DNA of 64,000 nt, taken from positions 2,046,001 to 2,110,000 of the forward strand of contig NZ_CP060412.1 in assembly GCF_014297575.1 (NCBI RefSeq), in the 5' to 3' direction. A program made the position numbers and the translations under genes. Source of the stretch: Dyella telluris (GTDB lineage: Bacteria; Pseudomonadota; Gammaproteobacteria; Xanthomonadales; Rhodanobacteraceae). This document shows, piece by piece, positions 35,177-42,213 of the stretch. Numbering within the stretch: position 1 is the first letter of the stretch; every line of letters begins with the position of its first letter. The notes beneath the pieces were generated by a model. It was not told where the DNA came from. It saw only the letters and a program-made list of their open reading frames with translations, and ran no database searches.

Positions 35177-37051
35177 TCAGGCGAAGTCGCCGCGCAACTC
35201 GCGCACCCGCGCTTCGAGCGTCTCCATCCGCGCGTCGGCCGGTGCATACGGTGCGCCGGCCACCAACTCCACCCGTGCGCGGAAACGGCGCGGCAGGCGC
35301 GCACGATGCAGCATGGAATCGCGCCGGCTCCACACGCTGCCCCACAGGCCCCGCAGGGCCAGCGGCACGACCGGCACCGGACGACGATCGAGAATGCGCG
35401 CCACGCCGGGGCGGAACGGCGCGATCTGGCCATCCTTGCTCAGGCCACCTTCGGGGAAGATGCACACCAGATCGCCATCGGCGAGCGCGGCGTCCACTTC
35501 GTCATAGGCGCGCTGCAATATCGCCGGGTCTTCTTTCTGACCCGCGATGGGAATGGCCTTGGCCGTGCGGAACACGAACTTCAGTACCGGGATGTTGAAA
35601 ATCTTGTAGTACATGACGAAGCGCGCGGGCCGACGCAGGTTCGCCATCAGCAGCAACGGGTCCATGAAGCTCACGTGGTTGCACACGAGCAAGGCAGGCC
35701 CTTCCTCCGGGATGTTTTCCAGGCCATCGACGCGCACGCGATAGAGCGTGTTCACCAGTATCCAGGTGATGAAGCGCATCAAGAATTCGGGAACGATGGT
35801 GAAGATGTACACCGCCACCACCACATTGAGTAGCGCGGCAGCGAGGAAGATCTGCACGGCGGTGAGGCCCAGCGCCCCCAGTCCCAGGCCGAAACCCGAG
35901 GCCAGGCAGATGAACAACGCATTGATGATGTTGTTGCCGGCAATGACGCGCGAGAGGCGATCGCGCGGCGTGCGCGCCTGCACGTAGGCAAACAACGGCA
36001 CCACGTAGAAGCCGCTGAACACCCCGATCAGCGTGAGATCCATCACCACGCGCCAGCTGCCCGCGCCATGCAGGAACGCCATCCAGTCGATGCCATGCAC
36101 AGCGGCCAGATGCGGGTGCGCAAAATACAGATCCACGCCGAATGCGGTGAGGCCAAACGCACCCAGTGGCACCAGGCCCACTTCCACGCGATGCCCCGAC
36201 ATGCGTTCGCACAGCAGCGCGCCCACGCCGGTGCCCAACGAGAACAGCGTAAGCACCAGCGTGTTGACCGAACCGTCGCCGCCCAGGTTGAGCCGCGTGT
36301 AGTTCGGCAGCTGCGCCACCAGCACGGTACCGAAGAACCAGAACCAGGAAATGCCGAGCACCGCGTTGAACACGCGGCGATCCTGCTTGGTGATGCCCAG
36401 CACGCGCGCCGTTTCGGTCGCCGGGTTCCAGTTGAAGACAAGGTCGGGCGCCGTGGCTGGCGCCGGCGGAATGCGCCGGCTGGCGAGATAACCGAGCACC
36501 GCGATGGCGATGGTGGTGGCGGAAGCCGCGATGGGGCCATAGCCGTGGATCAGCATCAGCGAGTTGCCGGCAATCATGCCGACCAGCATGGCCAGCTGCG
36601 TGCCCATCTCCACCATGCCGTTGCCGCCCACCAGTTCGGAGGGCTTCAGCGCCTGCGGCAGGATGGCGTACTTGATCGGGCCGAACGTGGTGGAGTGCAG
36701 GCCCATCAGGAACAGCACCACCAGCAGCAGCGTGGTGTGGTGCGTGTAGAAGCCGATGGCCGCTATCACCATGGCGGCGATTTCGAACAGCTTCACGTAG
36801 CGAATGATGCGCGATTTCTCACACTTCTCGGCAAGCTGGCCCGCGGTGGCCGAGAACAGGAAGTAGGGAAGGATGAACAAGGCAGGCGCCAGGTTGGTGT
36901 ACAGCGACACCGTCTTGTCATCGAGCCCCATCTGGAACGCCACCAGCATGACCATGGCGTTGCGGAAGGCGTTGTCGTTGAACGCACCCAGCGCCTGTGT
37001 CCAGAAGAAGGGCGCGAAGCGTCGGCTTCCAAGCAGGCTGAACTGGCTCAT
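35177..37051 (-). CDS. LplT-like MFS transporter fused to PlsC-type acyltransferase
   Basis: A 624-residue inner-membrane fusion. Residues ~1-420 are a 12-helix MFS domain resembling LplT, the lysophospholipid flippase (start SLLGSRRFAPFFWTQALGAFNDN). Residues ~430-620 are a PlsC-type acyltransferase with H459-x4-D464 (CNHVSFMDPLLL) and the FPEGGLSKDGQ motif. It should import lyso-phospholipid and re-acylate it. In Aas-type systems an acyl-ACP synthetase domain follows; it is absent here, so the acyl donor must come from another protein. Confidence 0.9.
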   Translation of the reverse strand: MSQFSLLGSRRFAPFFWTQALGAFNDNAFRNAMVMLVAFQMGLDDKTVSLYTNLAPALFILPYFLFSATAGQLAEKCEKSRIIRYVKLFEIAAMVIAAIGFYTHHTTLLLVVLFLMGLHSTTFGPIKYAILPQALKPSELVGGNGMVEMGTQLAMLVGMIAGNSLMLIHGYGPIAASATTIAIAVLGYLASRRIPPAPATAPDLVFNWNPATETARVLGITKQDRRVFNAVLGISWFWFFGTVLVAQLPNYTRLNLGGDGSVNTLVLTLFSLGTGVGALLCERMSGHRVEVGLVPLGAFGLTAFGVDLYFAHPHLAAVHGIDWMAFLHGAGSWRVVMDLTLIGVFSGFYVVPLFAYVQARTPRDRLSRVIAGNNIINALFICLASGFGLGLGALGLTAVQIFLAAALLNVVVAVYIFTIVPEFLMRFITWILVNTLYRVRVDGLENIPEEGPALLVCNHVSFMDPLLLMANLRRPARFVMYYKIFNIPVLKFVFRTAKAIPIAGQKEDPAILQRAYDEVDAALADGDLVCIFPEGGLSKDGQIAPFRPGVARILDRRPVPVVPLALRGLWGSVWSRRDSMLHRARLPRRFRARVELVAGAPYAPADARMETLEARVRELRGDFA

Positions 37052-37228
37052 GCGGATCCCTGGCGTAGGCTGGCGCCAAGCCTAACGCGAAATAGTGCCT
37101 TTGGCGGACTTGAAGGGTAGGCCGCACGGCGTATCCAATGACACGGCCGGCCGGTTATCGAAGGAGCAGTGAAGCTCCTTGCAGACGGCAGGTTCACCAC
37201 ATTGCAGCGTGTTCACAGGGAGTGACTC

Positions 37229-37648
37229 ATGCATTTTGTTGTCGATATCGCACCCGTGGTACAGACCGTCCGCGGCTACGCCGACGATGCCATCCGCACC
37301 TTGCGCGACGTGCACGGGCTGAGCCTTGATCATTCACTCGAATCGCTAGCCCACGTGGATGACGTGTTGGCCCTGTCGCGCGACGGCGGCGCCAGCACCG
37401 ATGCCGTCACCCGCGCGCTCTATGCCTTCGGCAGCTACGCGGGCGAGGTAGTGCGCGAACAGGAACCGGCACGCTGGATCGAGCCGCCGGAAGGCGACCA
37501 TGGCGCGTGGGACGACCTGTTCCCGTTCGTGCGCCTGCTCGATGGCAGGGAATGGCGCCCCATCGGCCTGGCCTTCCTGGCGTTCATGGATGGACCACAA
37601 CACAGCCTGCTGCAATCGGCCCGGGAGCTGCTTGCCACACCGGAATGA
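37229..37648 (+). CDS. Hypothetical protein, 139 aa
   Basis: I do not recognise this family. The protein is soluble, acidic and mostly helical, with tryptophan-rich stretches near the middle (ARWIEPPEGDHGAWDDLFPFVRLLDGREW). There is no signal peptide or cysteine. GGGAGTGACTC lies before the ATG, and codon use matches neighbouring genes, so it is likely real. It is divergent from the MFS-PlsC gene and precedes three small enzyme-type genes on the same strand. Confidence 0.65.
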   Translation: MHFVVDIAPVVQTVRGYADDAIRTLRDVHGLSLDHSLESLAHVDDVLALSRDGGASTDAVTRALYAFGSYAGEVVREQEPARWIEPPEGDHGAWDDLFPFVRLLDGREWRPIGLAFLAFMDGPQHSLLQSARELLATPE

Positions 37649-37800
37649 GGGGCCCGCGTAGTCGGGCCGTACGGGATGACGCCATGCCCCGGCATAACAC
37701 CCGCTCTGGCATGCTCCGACAACGATCTTGCTTGGCTGGCCGTGTCGACATCGGCGCGGCCGGTTCGTCGCAGGGATAAGACCCACTCAAGGCAGCCGAT

Positions 37801-38445
37801 ATGAGCAAACTTCGCGTGCAGAGCTTTTCCCTGTCGCTGGACGGGTATGGCGCCGGACCCGACCAGGATCTGGACAATCCGCTCGGTGTCGGCGGTGTCG
37901 GCCTGATGGGGTGGTTCTTCGCCACCCGCGTGTGGCAACGCATGTACGGCACCGGCGACGGGGAAACCGGTGTGGACAACACCATGGCCGAACGCGGCTT
38001 TGAAGGCATCGGCGCATGGATCCTCGGACGCAACATGTTCGGCCCCGTGCGGGGGCCCTGGCCCGATGAAAGCTGGAAAGGCTGGTGGGGTGACGAACCG
38101 CCGTACCACGTACCGGTGTTCGTGCTGACTCACCATGCGCGGCCATCCATCACCATGCAGGGCGGCACCACGTTCCACTTCGTCACCGACGGCATTCACG
38201 CCGCACTCGAGCAGGCACGTGCGGCAGCGGGTGGAAGGGATGTGCGCCTGGGCGGCGGTGTCGCCACGGTGCGGCAATACCTGCAGGCGCGGCTGATCGA
38301 CGAACTGCATCTGGCCGTGGGGCCGGTGCTGCTGGGACGCGGCGAAAACCTGTACGACGGGCTGGACTTTCCCGCGCTCGGTTACGAATGCGCCGAAACC
38401 GTCGCGGGTGAACGCGCGACCCACGTCATCCTGCGGCGCGCATGA
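37801..38445 (+). CDS. Dihydrofolate reductase / RibD C-terminal family protein
   Basis: A 214-residue protein with the DHFR-like (RibD_C) fold. It starts KLRVQSFSLSLDGYGAGPDQ, has the LGRNMFGPVRGPW block at about 75-87, GGGVATVRQYLQ in the NADP site at about 157-168, and IDELHLAVGPVLLGRG. Members are NADPH-dependent reductases, often of unknown substrate, common in clusters with SRPBCC proteins. It is not folA. Confidence 0.88.
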   Translation: MSKLRVQSFSLSLDGYGAGPDQDLDNPLGVGGVGLMGWFFATRVWQRMYGTGDGETGVDNTMAERGFEGIGAWILGRNMFGPVRGPWPDESWKGWWGDEPPYHVPVFVLTHHARPSITMQGGTTFHFVTDGIHAALEQARAAAGGRDVRLGGGVATVRQYLQARLIDELHLAVGPVLLGRGENLYDGLDFPALGYECAETVAGERATHVILRRA

Positions 38446-38531
38446 CGCAACCTGTCGAAATCGGGGCCCGATCTTCGTCGACTGCATGAGGGGCCAGCAA
38501 GGCCCGCGCATTCCCTTACTGGAGCATCCGC

Positions 38532-38978
38532 ATGACCACCGGAACCGTCACACTGCACCGCGTCCTCCGCACCACACCCGAGAAGATCTATCGCGCCTTC
38601 ACCGACGCCGATGCCATGGCACGCTGGCTGCCACCGCACGGCTTCACCGGCAAAGTGCAGCATCTGGACGGCCAGGTGGGCGGCAGCTACCACATGACCT
38701 TCACCAACTTCAGCACGGGCACCGTGCACGGCTTCGGCGGCACGTACAAGGAACTCGTGCCCGGCGAGCGCATCCGCTACAGCGGGAGCTTCGACGACGG
38801 CCTTCCTCCCGGGGAAATGCAGACCACCGTCACGTTGAAGAAGGTTTCCTGCGGCACCGAACTGCACGTCGTGCAGGAGGGCATCCCCGCGATGATTCCC
38901 ACCGAACAGTGCTACCTGGGCTGGCAGGAATCACTGGTGCACCTGGCGCAACTGGTGGAACCGGATATTCCGGGCTGA
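38532..38978 (+). CDS. SRPBCC (AHSA1-type) family protein
   Basis: A 148-residue START-like helix-grip protein. It begins TVTLHRVLRTTPEKIYRAFTDADAMARWLPPHGF, the AHSA1 pattern, and ends in the long C-terminal helix. Ligand and role are unknown; many members are paired with ArsR regulators, but none is seen here. Confidence 0.88.
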   Translation: MTTGTVTLHRVLRTTPEKIYRAFTDADAMARWLPPHGFTGKVQHLDGQVGGSYHMTFTNFSTGTVHGFGGTYKELVPGERIRYSGSFDDGLPPGEMQTTVTLKKVSCGTELHVVQEGIPAMIPTEQCYLGWQESLVHLAQLVEPDIPG

Positions 38979-39018
38979 GCAAGGACGTCACCCATCACAT
39001 CACGATCAGGGAGCAACG

Positions 39019-39426
39019 ATGTGGAAGCATGAAGCATCGATGGATATGGACGCCACGCCCGCTGATGTGTGGGCGGTGCTTTCCGATGTCCCGGGCTGGA
39101 AGCGCTGGAATGCAGGCATCGAGCACATCGAACTGCATGGACCGTTCGTGGCGGGCACCACGTTCACCATGCAACCACCGGACACGGATGCCTTCGTCAG
39201 TACTTTGATTGCGGTAGACGAGAACCGCGGTTTCACCGACGAGACGGTGATCGGCGATATCCGCGTGGTCGTCCAACACCGCATCGATGCCTTGGCACCT
39301 GGCGGTGTGCGGGTGACTTACGCAACGGAAGTCACGGGCGCAGACGCCGCTGATGTTGGCGCGATGGTGACCAGTGATTTTCCCGATGTGCTGCGCGGAC
39401 TGAAGAACGTCGTGGAGCGACGCTGA
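39019..39426 (+). CDS. SRPBCC / polyketide-cyclase-like protein
   Basis: A 135-residue START-like protein: SMDMDATPADVWAVLSDVPGWKRWNAGIEHIEL, then the grip helix DFPDVLRGLKNVVERR. It is a second SRPBCC protein directly after the first, probably co-transcribed (40-nt gap, with CAGGGAG before the ATG). Its substrate is unknown. Confidence 0.85.
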   Translation: MWKHEASMDMDATPADVWAVLSDVPGWKRWNAGIEHIELHGPFVAGTTFTMQPPDTDAFVSTLIAVDENRGFTDETVIGDIRVVVQHRIDALAPGGVRVTYATEVTGADAADVGAMVTSDFPDVLRGLKNVVERR

Positions 39427-39454
39427 GTTTCGTCACAGCATCACCGCACCCGCC

Positions 39455-39480
39455 AAAGAAAAGGGCGGCTGACGCCGCCC
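39455..39480 (-). terminator. Intrinsic terminator after purD
   Basis: A 7-bp stem (GGGCGGC/GCCGCCC, 4-nt loop) is followed on the minus strand by TTTTCTTT, starting 7 nt past the purD stop. The region is convergent with the SRPBCC gene. Confidence 0.8.
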
Positions 39481-39486
39481 CTCTCA

Positions 39487-40770
39487 TCAACCCCGATGCA
39501 GCGCGCGATGCGCGATGTCGCGGCGGCAGAACGCGCCTTCGTAGTGCAGCTTCGATACCGCACCGTAGGCGTTCTCACGCGCCGCAGCGATGTCCTTGCC
39601 CAGCGCGCACACGGTGAGCACGCGACCGCCGGCGGTCACCGCACGGCCCTGTGCGTCCAGCTGGGTACCGGCATGGAACACCTTCACGTCAGGGCCAAAA
39701 TCGGCATCGAGGCCGGTGATCACATCGCCACTGCGCACCTTGCCCGGATAGCCGCCAGCAGCCATCACCACGCCCAGCGACGGACGGGGATCCCAGTGAA
39801 TATGGGTGTGATGCAGTTCGCCATCCAGCGCGGCTTCGATCAGGTCGACCAGGTCGGACTTCAGGCGCAGCATGATCGGCTGCGTTTCCGGGTCACCGAA
39901 GCGCACGTTGAATTCGATGACCTTGGGCGCGCCGCTCTTGTCGATCATCAGGCCGGCGTAGAGGAAACCGATGAACGGCGCCCCCTCCATGGCCATGCCG
40001 CGCAGGGTGGGCTCGATCACTTCCTTGAGGATGCGCTTCTCCACCTCCGGCGTGACCACCGGCGCGGGCGAATACGCCCCCATGCCGCCGGTGTTAGGGC
40101 CCAGATCACCTTCGTCGCGACGCTTGTGGTCCTGGCTGCTGGCCATCGGCAGCGCGTGCTGGCCATCGCTCATCACGATATAGCTGGCTTCCTCGCCATC
40201 GAGGAATTCCTCGATCACCACGCGCGCGGAGGCATCGCCAAACTGGTGCGCACCGAGCATGTCGTGCAGCGCCTGCTCCGCATCCGCCAGCGTCAGCGCC
40301 ACCACCACGCCCTTGCCCGCCGCCAGACCGTCGGCCTTGATGACGATGGGCGCGCCGTGCTCACGCACATAGGCAAGCGCCGGGTTGAGCTCGGTGAACA
40401 CCGCATACTTCGCCGTGGGAATGTTGTGGCGGAGCAGGAAGTCCTTGGCGAAGGCCTTGGAGCCTTCCAGCTGCGCGGCGACCGCGCGCGGGCCAAAGCA
40501 GCGCAGGCCAGCCGCGCGGAACTTGTCGACCACGCCAGCCACCAGCGGCACTTCCGGGCCCACCACGGTCAACGCGATCTTCTCGTCCTTGGCCAGCTTC
40601 AGCAGGCCATCGATATCCGTCACCGCGACATCGGCGTTGCGCAGGCCCTTCTCGTGCGCGGTACCGGCGTTGCCCGGGGCAACGATCACTTCGCTCACGC
40701 GCGGCGACTGCTTGAGCTTCCACGCCAGCGCGTGTTCGCGCCCACCGCTGCCGATGACCAGGACTTTCAT
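39487..40770 (-). CDS. purD: Phosphoribosylamine-glycine ligase (GAR synthetase)
   Basis: A 427-residue ATP-grasp enzyme for the second step of purine synthesis. It starts MKVLVIGSGGREHALAWKL and contains the ATP-grasp block IVIKADGLAAGKGVVVAL, DHKRRDEGDLGPNTGGMGAYSP and FIGFLYAGLMI. Length is normal. It stands alone here, with no purH beside it. Upstream lies the long repeat region. Confidence 0.98.
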   Translation of the reverse strand: MKVLVIGSGGREHALAWKLKQSPRVSEVIVAPGNAGTAHEKGLRNADVAVTDIDGLLKLAKDEKIALTVVGPEVPLVAGVVDKFRAAGLRCFGPRAVAAQLEGSKAFAKDFLLRHNIPTAKYAVFTELNPALAYVREHGAPIVIKADGLAAGKGVVVALTLADAEQALHDMLGAHQFGDASARVVIEEFLDGEEASYIVMSDGQHALPMASSQDHKRRDEGDLGPNTGGMGAYSPAPVVTPEVEKRILKEVIEPTLRGMAMEGAPFIGFLYAGLMIDKSGAPKVIEFNVRFGDPETQPIMLRLKSDLVDLIEAALDGELHHTHIHWDPRPSLGVVMAAGGYPGKVRSGDVITGLDADFGPDVKVFHAGTQLDAQGRAVTAGGRVLTVCALGKDIAAARENAYGAVSKLHYEGAFCRRDIAHRALHRG

Positions 40771-40818
40771 GGGGACTCCAACTGCCAGGGAATGGCGCCG
40801 GGTTCGGCGCAGCGCACC

Positions 40819-40824
40819 ATTGTA
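40819..40824 (-). promoter_or_regulatory. Candidate -10 box of purD
   Basis: TACAAT on the minus strand lies about 49 nt before the purD start. The -35 position is poor (TGCGAA). No PurR-like site was found. Confidence 0.35.
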
Positions 40825-40959
40825 AGGCCCCGGGGTGGGATTTCGCAGCGCAGCATGAAGGGGGCTTCAGGGTGAGGGTGGGTTGGGGAGGGGCGCTGGA
40901 TCTGATGCCCGGAGAAGTTAGAGCAGTTTTGAGGGGGCGCTGGCCCGCTGCTCTTTGCT

Positions 40960-40996
40960 CCCTCTCCCTCTTGGGGAGAGGGTTGGGGTGAGGGGG
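40960..40996 (+). repeat. Hairpin repeat, GGTTGGGGTGAGGG family (left, outer)
   Basis: CCCTCTCC pairs with GGGGAGAGGG and is followed by TTGGGGTGAGG. The 17-bp core at 40974-40990 recurs inverted at 42174-42190. This type of intergenic repeat is common in xanthomonads. Confidence 0.75.
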
Positions 40997-41022
40997 CAAC
41001 CTTGCCTCGGTACTTCAAAAGA

Positions 41023-41054
41023 GCCGTCATTCCTGCGCAGGCAGGGGTCCAGTG
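41023..41054 (+). repeat. GTCATTCC-CCAGTG repeat (left, inner)
   Basis: A 32-bp unit GCCGTCATTCCTGC...GGGTCCAGTG with internal dyad symmetry. An inverted copy of the same length lies at 42107-42138. Confidence 0.7.
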
Positions 41055-41309
41055 ACTCTGTTCCTTTACCTTCGGTCTCGTGCGTTTTCGCGATCTGGTC
41101 GCTTACGCAGCGGGCGTTCCGACCTCCTGCCGGAGGCCGGGTCACTTTTCTTTGCTTGCCCACGCACGTGCAGGAGCACGTGCGAACGGCGAAGCCGGCC
41201 CGAAGGGCGGAGGGCAGGATGCCCGGAGTAAAGAAAAGTAACCAAAAGAAAGAGCACCCCATCGCGGCGCTGGCCGGTGAAGCCGGCCAGTCCGTGAGGG
41301 TCGGCCGGG

Positions 41310-41343
41310 CTTTTCGACAGGACTTCCTTGTCCTGTCGAAAAG
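41310..41343. repeat. 14-bp hairpin inside element A (covarying)
   Basis: The arms CTTTTCGACAGGAC and GTCCTGTCGAAAAG enclose a 6-nt loop. In copy B (54397-54429) the A-T pair is G-C, so the pairing is kept. A second hairpin (GGGATCGGC/GCCGATCCC) follows directly in both copies. Confidence 0.7.
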
Positions 41344-41509
41344 GGATCGGCCTCCCTGCCGATCCCCCTGCGGGCCTTCTCGTCCGCCCCTCACCGCCGC
41401 TCAAGGGGTCGGGTAGGTCAAGAGCCAGAGCCGGAGCCGAAGGCTCGTGCAGCTGCGCTGCACATCGGGTCGCATGCACGGTGACGTTTCGCCTGCCAGC
41501 TTTTCTTGT

Positions 41510-41535
41510 CGGTGGGAGCGAACCCTGTTCGCGAC
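41510..41535 (+). repeat. Degenerate single REP in element A
   Basis: GTGGGAGCGAACCCTGTTCGCGAC resembles the REP half-unit of the nearby REPIN-like pair. It lies in an ~80-bp stretch that copy B lacks or has lost. Confidence 0.5.
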
Positions 41536-41597
41536 TCGTGCCACTGCACTGCACATGGAGTCTCCCGTTGTGACGCCGTATCCGGCACGGGCTTGTC

Positions 41598-41680
41598 TGT
41601 AGGAGCGCACCCTGTGCGCGACCACCTGACGGAGCGGAATCGACGCGACGCTGCGGTCGCGCACAAGGTGCGCTCCTACA
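41598..41680. repeat. REPIN-like inverted REP pair in element A
   Basis: TGTAGGAGCGCACCCTGTGC at the left is answered by an inverted copy ending GGTGCGCTCCTACA, with 83 bp in total. Each half also has its own short GCGCAC hairpin. Copy B has the same 83-bp arrangement with two or three differences. REP/REPIN sequences of this type are usually moved by a RAYT transposase, and none is in the window. Confidence 0.8.
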
Positions 41681-42106
41681 GGGGTGTCTCGCACCGTGTG
41701 AAGCCCGTTTCTTTCTCGCCTCAGTGCTCACCCCAGTCCTCTCCCGAACGGGAGAGGACGAGCGACAGGTGATGTTCAACGTGAACACCCTAGGGGCAAG
41801 GAAGGCGGTGCCGCGCAGCGGCACCACGCTCCGCGTTAAGTCCTCTGCGCTTGGGCGCGTTGCGAAGCGCTTGGAAGTACCCGCTGTGTAGAGGCGGAGG
41901 TTGCCAAGCAACACCGTTCCTCAGCCGTTCGGGCTTATCCCACCGGCATGCTGCCAGCCTTTAAGGCCATTTCTTTGGGTTACTTTTCTTTGGGCCAGCA
42001 AAGAAAAGTGACTCGGCCTTCGGCAGAAGGTCGAAACGCCCCCGCGGCGTAAGCGGCCAGATCGCGGTAGCGCGCGAGACCGGAGGCCAAAGACCAAGAG
42101 CAGAGG

Positions 42107-42138
42107 CACTGGATCCCAGCTTTCGCTGGGATGACGGC
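42107..42138 (-). repeat. GTCATTCC-CCAGTG repeat (right, inner, inverted)
   Basis: CACTGGATCCCAGCTTTCGC then TGGGATGACGGC is the reverse complement type of 41023-41054, with the same 32-bp length and a strong internal stem (ATCCCAGC/GCTGGGAT). Confidence 0.75.
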
Positions 42139-42164
42139 TAAAGAACGAAGCGGTGAGGCTAGCA

Positions 42165-42203
42165 CCCTTCCCCCACCCCAACCCTCTCCCATCAGGGCGA
42201 AGG
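42165..42203 (-). repeat. GGTTGGGGTGAGGG-family repeat (right, outer, inverted)
   Basis: On the minus strand it reads GGGAGAGGGTTGGGGTG (42190-42174), identical in the 17-bp core to 40974-40990. It ends 11 nt past the AMP-ligase stop. Confidence 0.7.
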
Positions 42204-42213
42204 AGTCAGAAGT

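Larger units (their letters stand above)
41112..42051 (+). mobile_element. MITE-like composite element, copy A
   Basis: About 940 bp bounded by imperfect terminal inverted repeats of ~72 bp. The left arm starts at 41112 (GGGCGTTCCGACCTCCTGCC) and continues with GTCACTTTTCTTTG and AAGAAAAGTAACC; the right arm is its complement at about 41966-42051. Each arm can also fold on itself. The left arm is split by about 70 bp (41161-41229) absent from copy B. The interior has a chain of hairpins and a REPIN-like unit. No transposase or conserved reading frame is present, so it would depend on an enzyme encoded elsewhere. Confidence 0.7.
40771..42213. other. 1.44-kb gene-free repeat region A
   Basis: There is no supported gene between purD and the AMP ligase. 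From left to right it holds the purD leader, a GGTTGGGGTGAGGG-type repeat, a GTCAT-CCAGTG repeat, the large element A, then inverted copies of the latter two repeats. Small ORFs here do not keep their frame in the second element copy and are treated as spurious. Confidence 0.8.

Noticed and set aside
41598-41680. Possible CRISPR-like repeats in the REP region
   Set aside because: There are no regularly spaced direct repeats with unique spacers; the units are inverted REP pairs.
41066-41914. 282-codon and smaller open frames inside element A
   Set aside because: The corresponding frame in copy B is broken or shifted, while the hairpins are conserved. Conservation is at DNA level, not protein level. 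Such frames are often annotated as hypothetical proteins.
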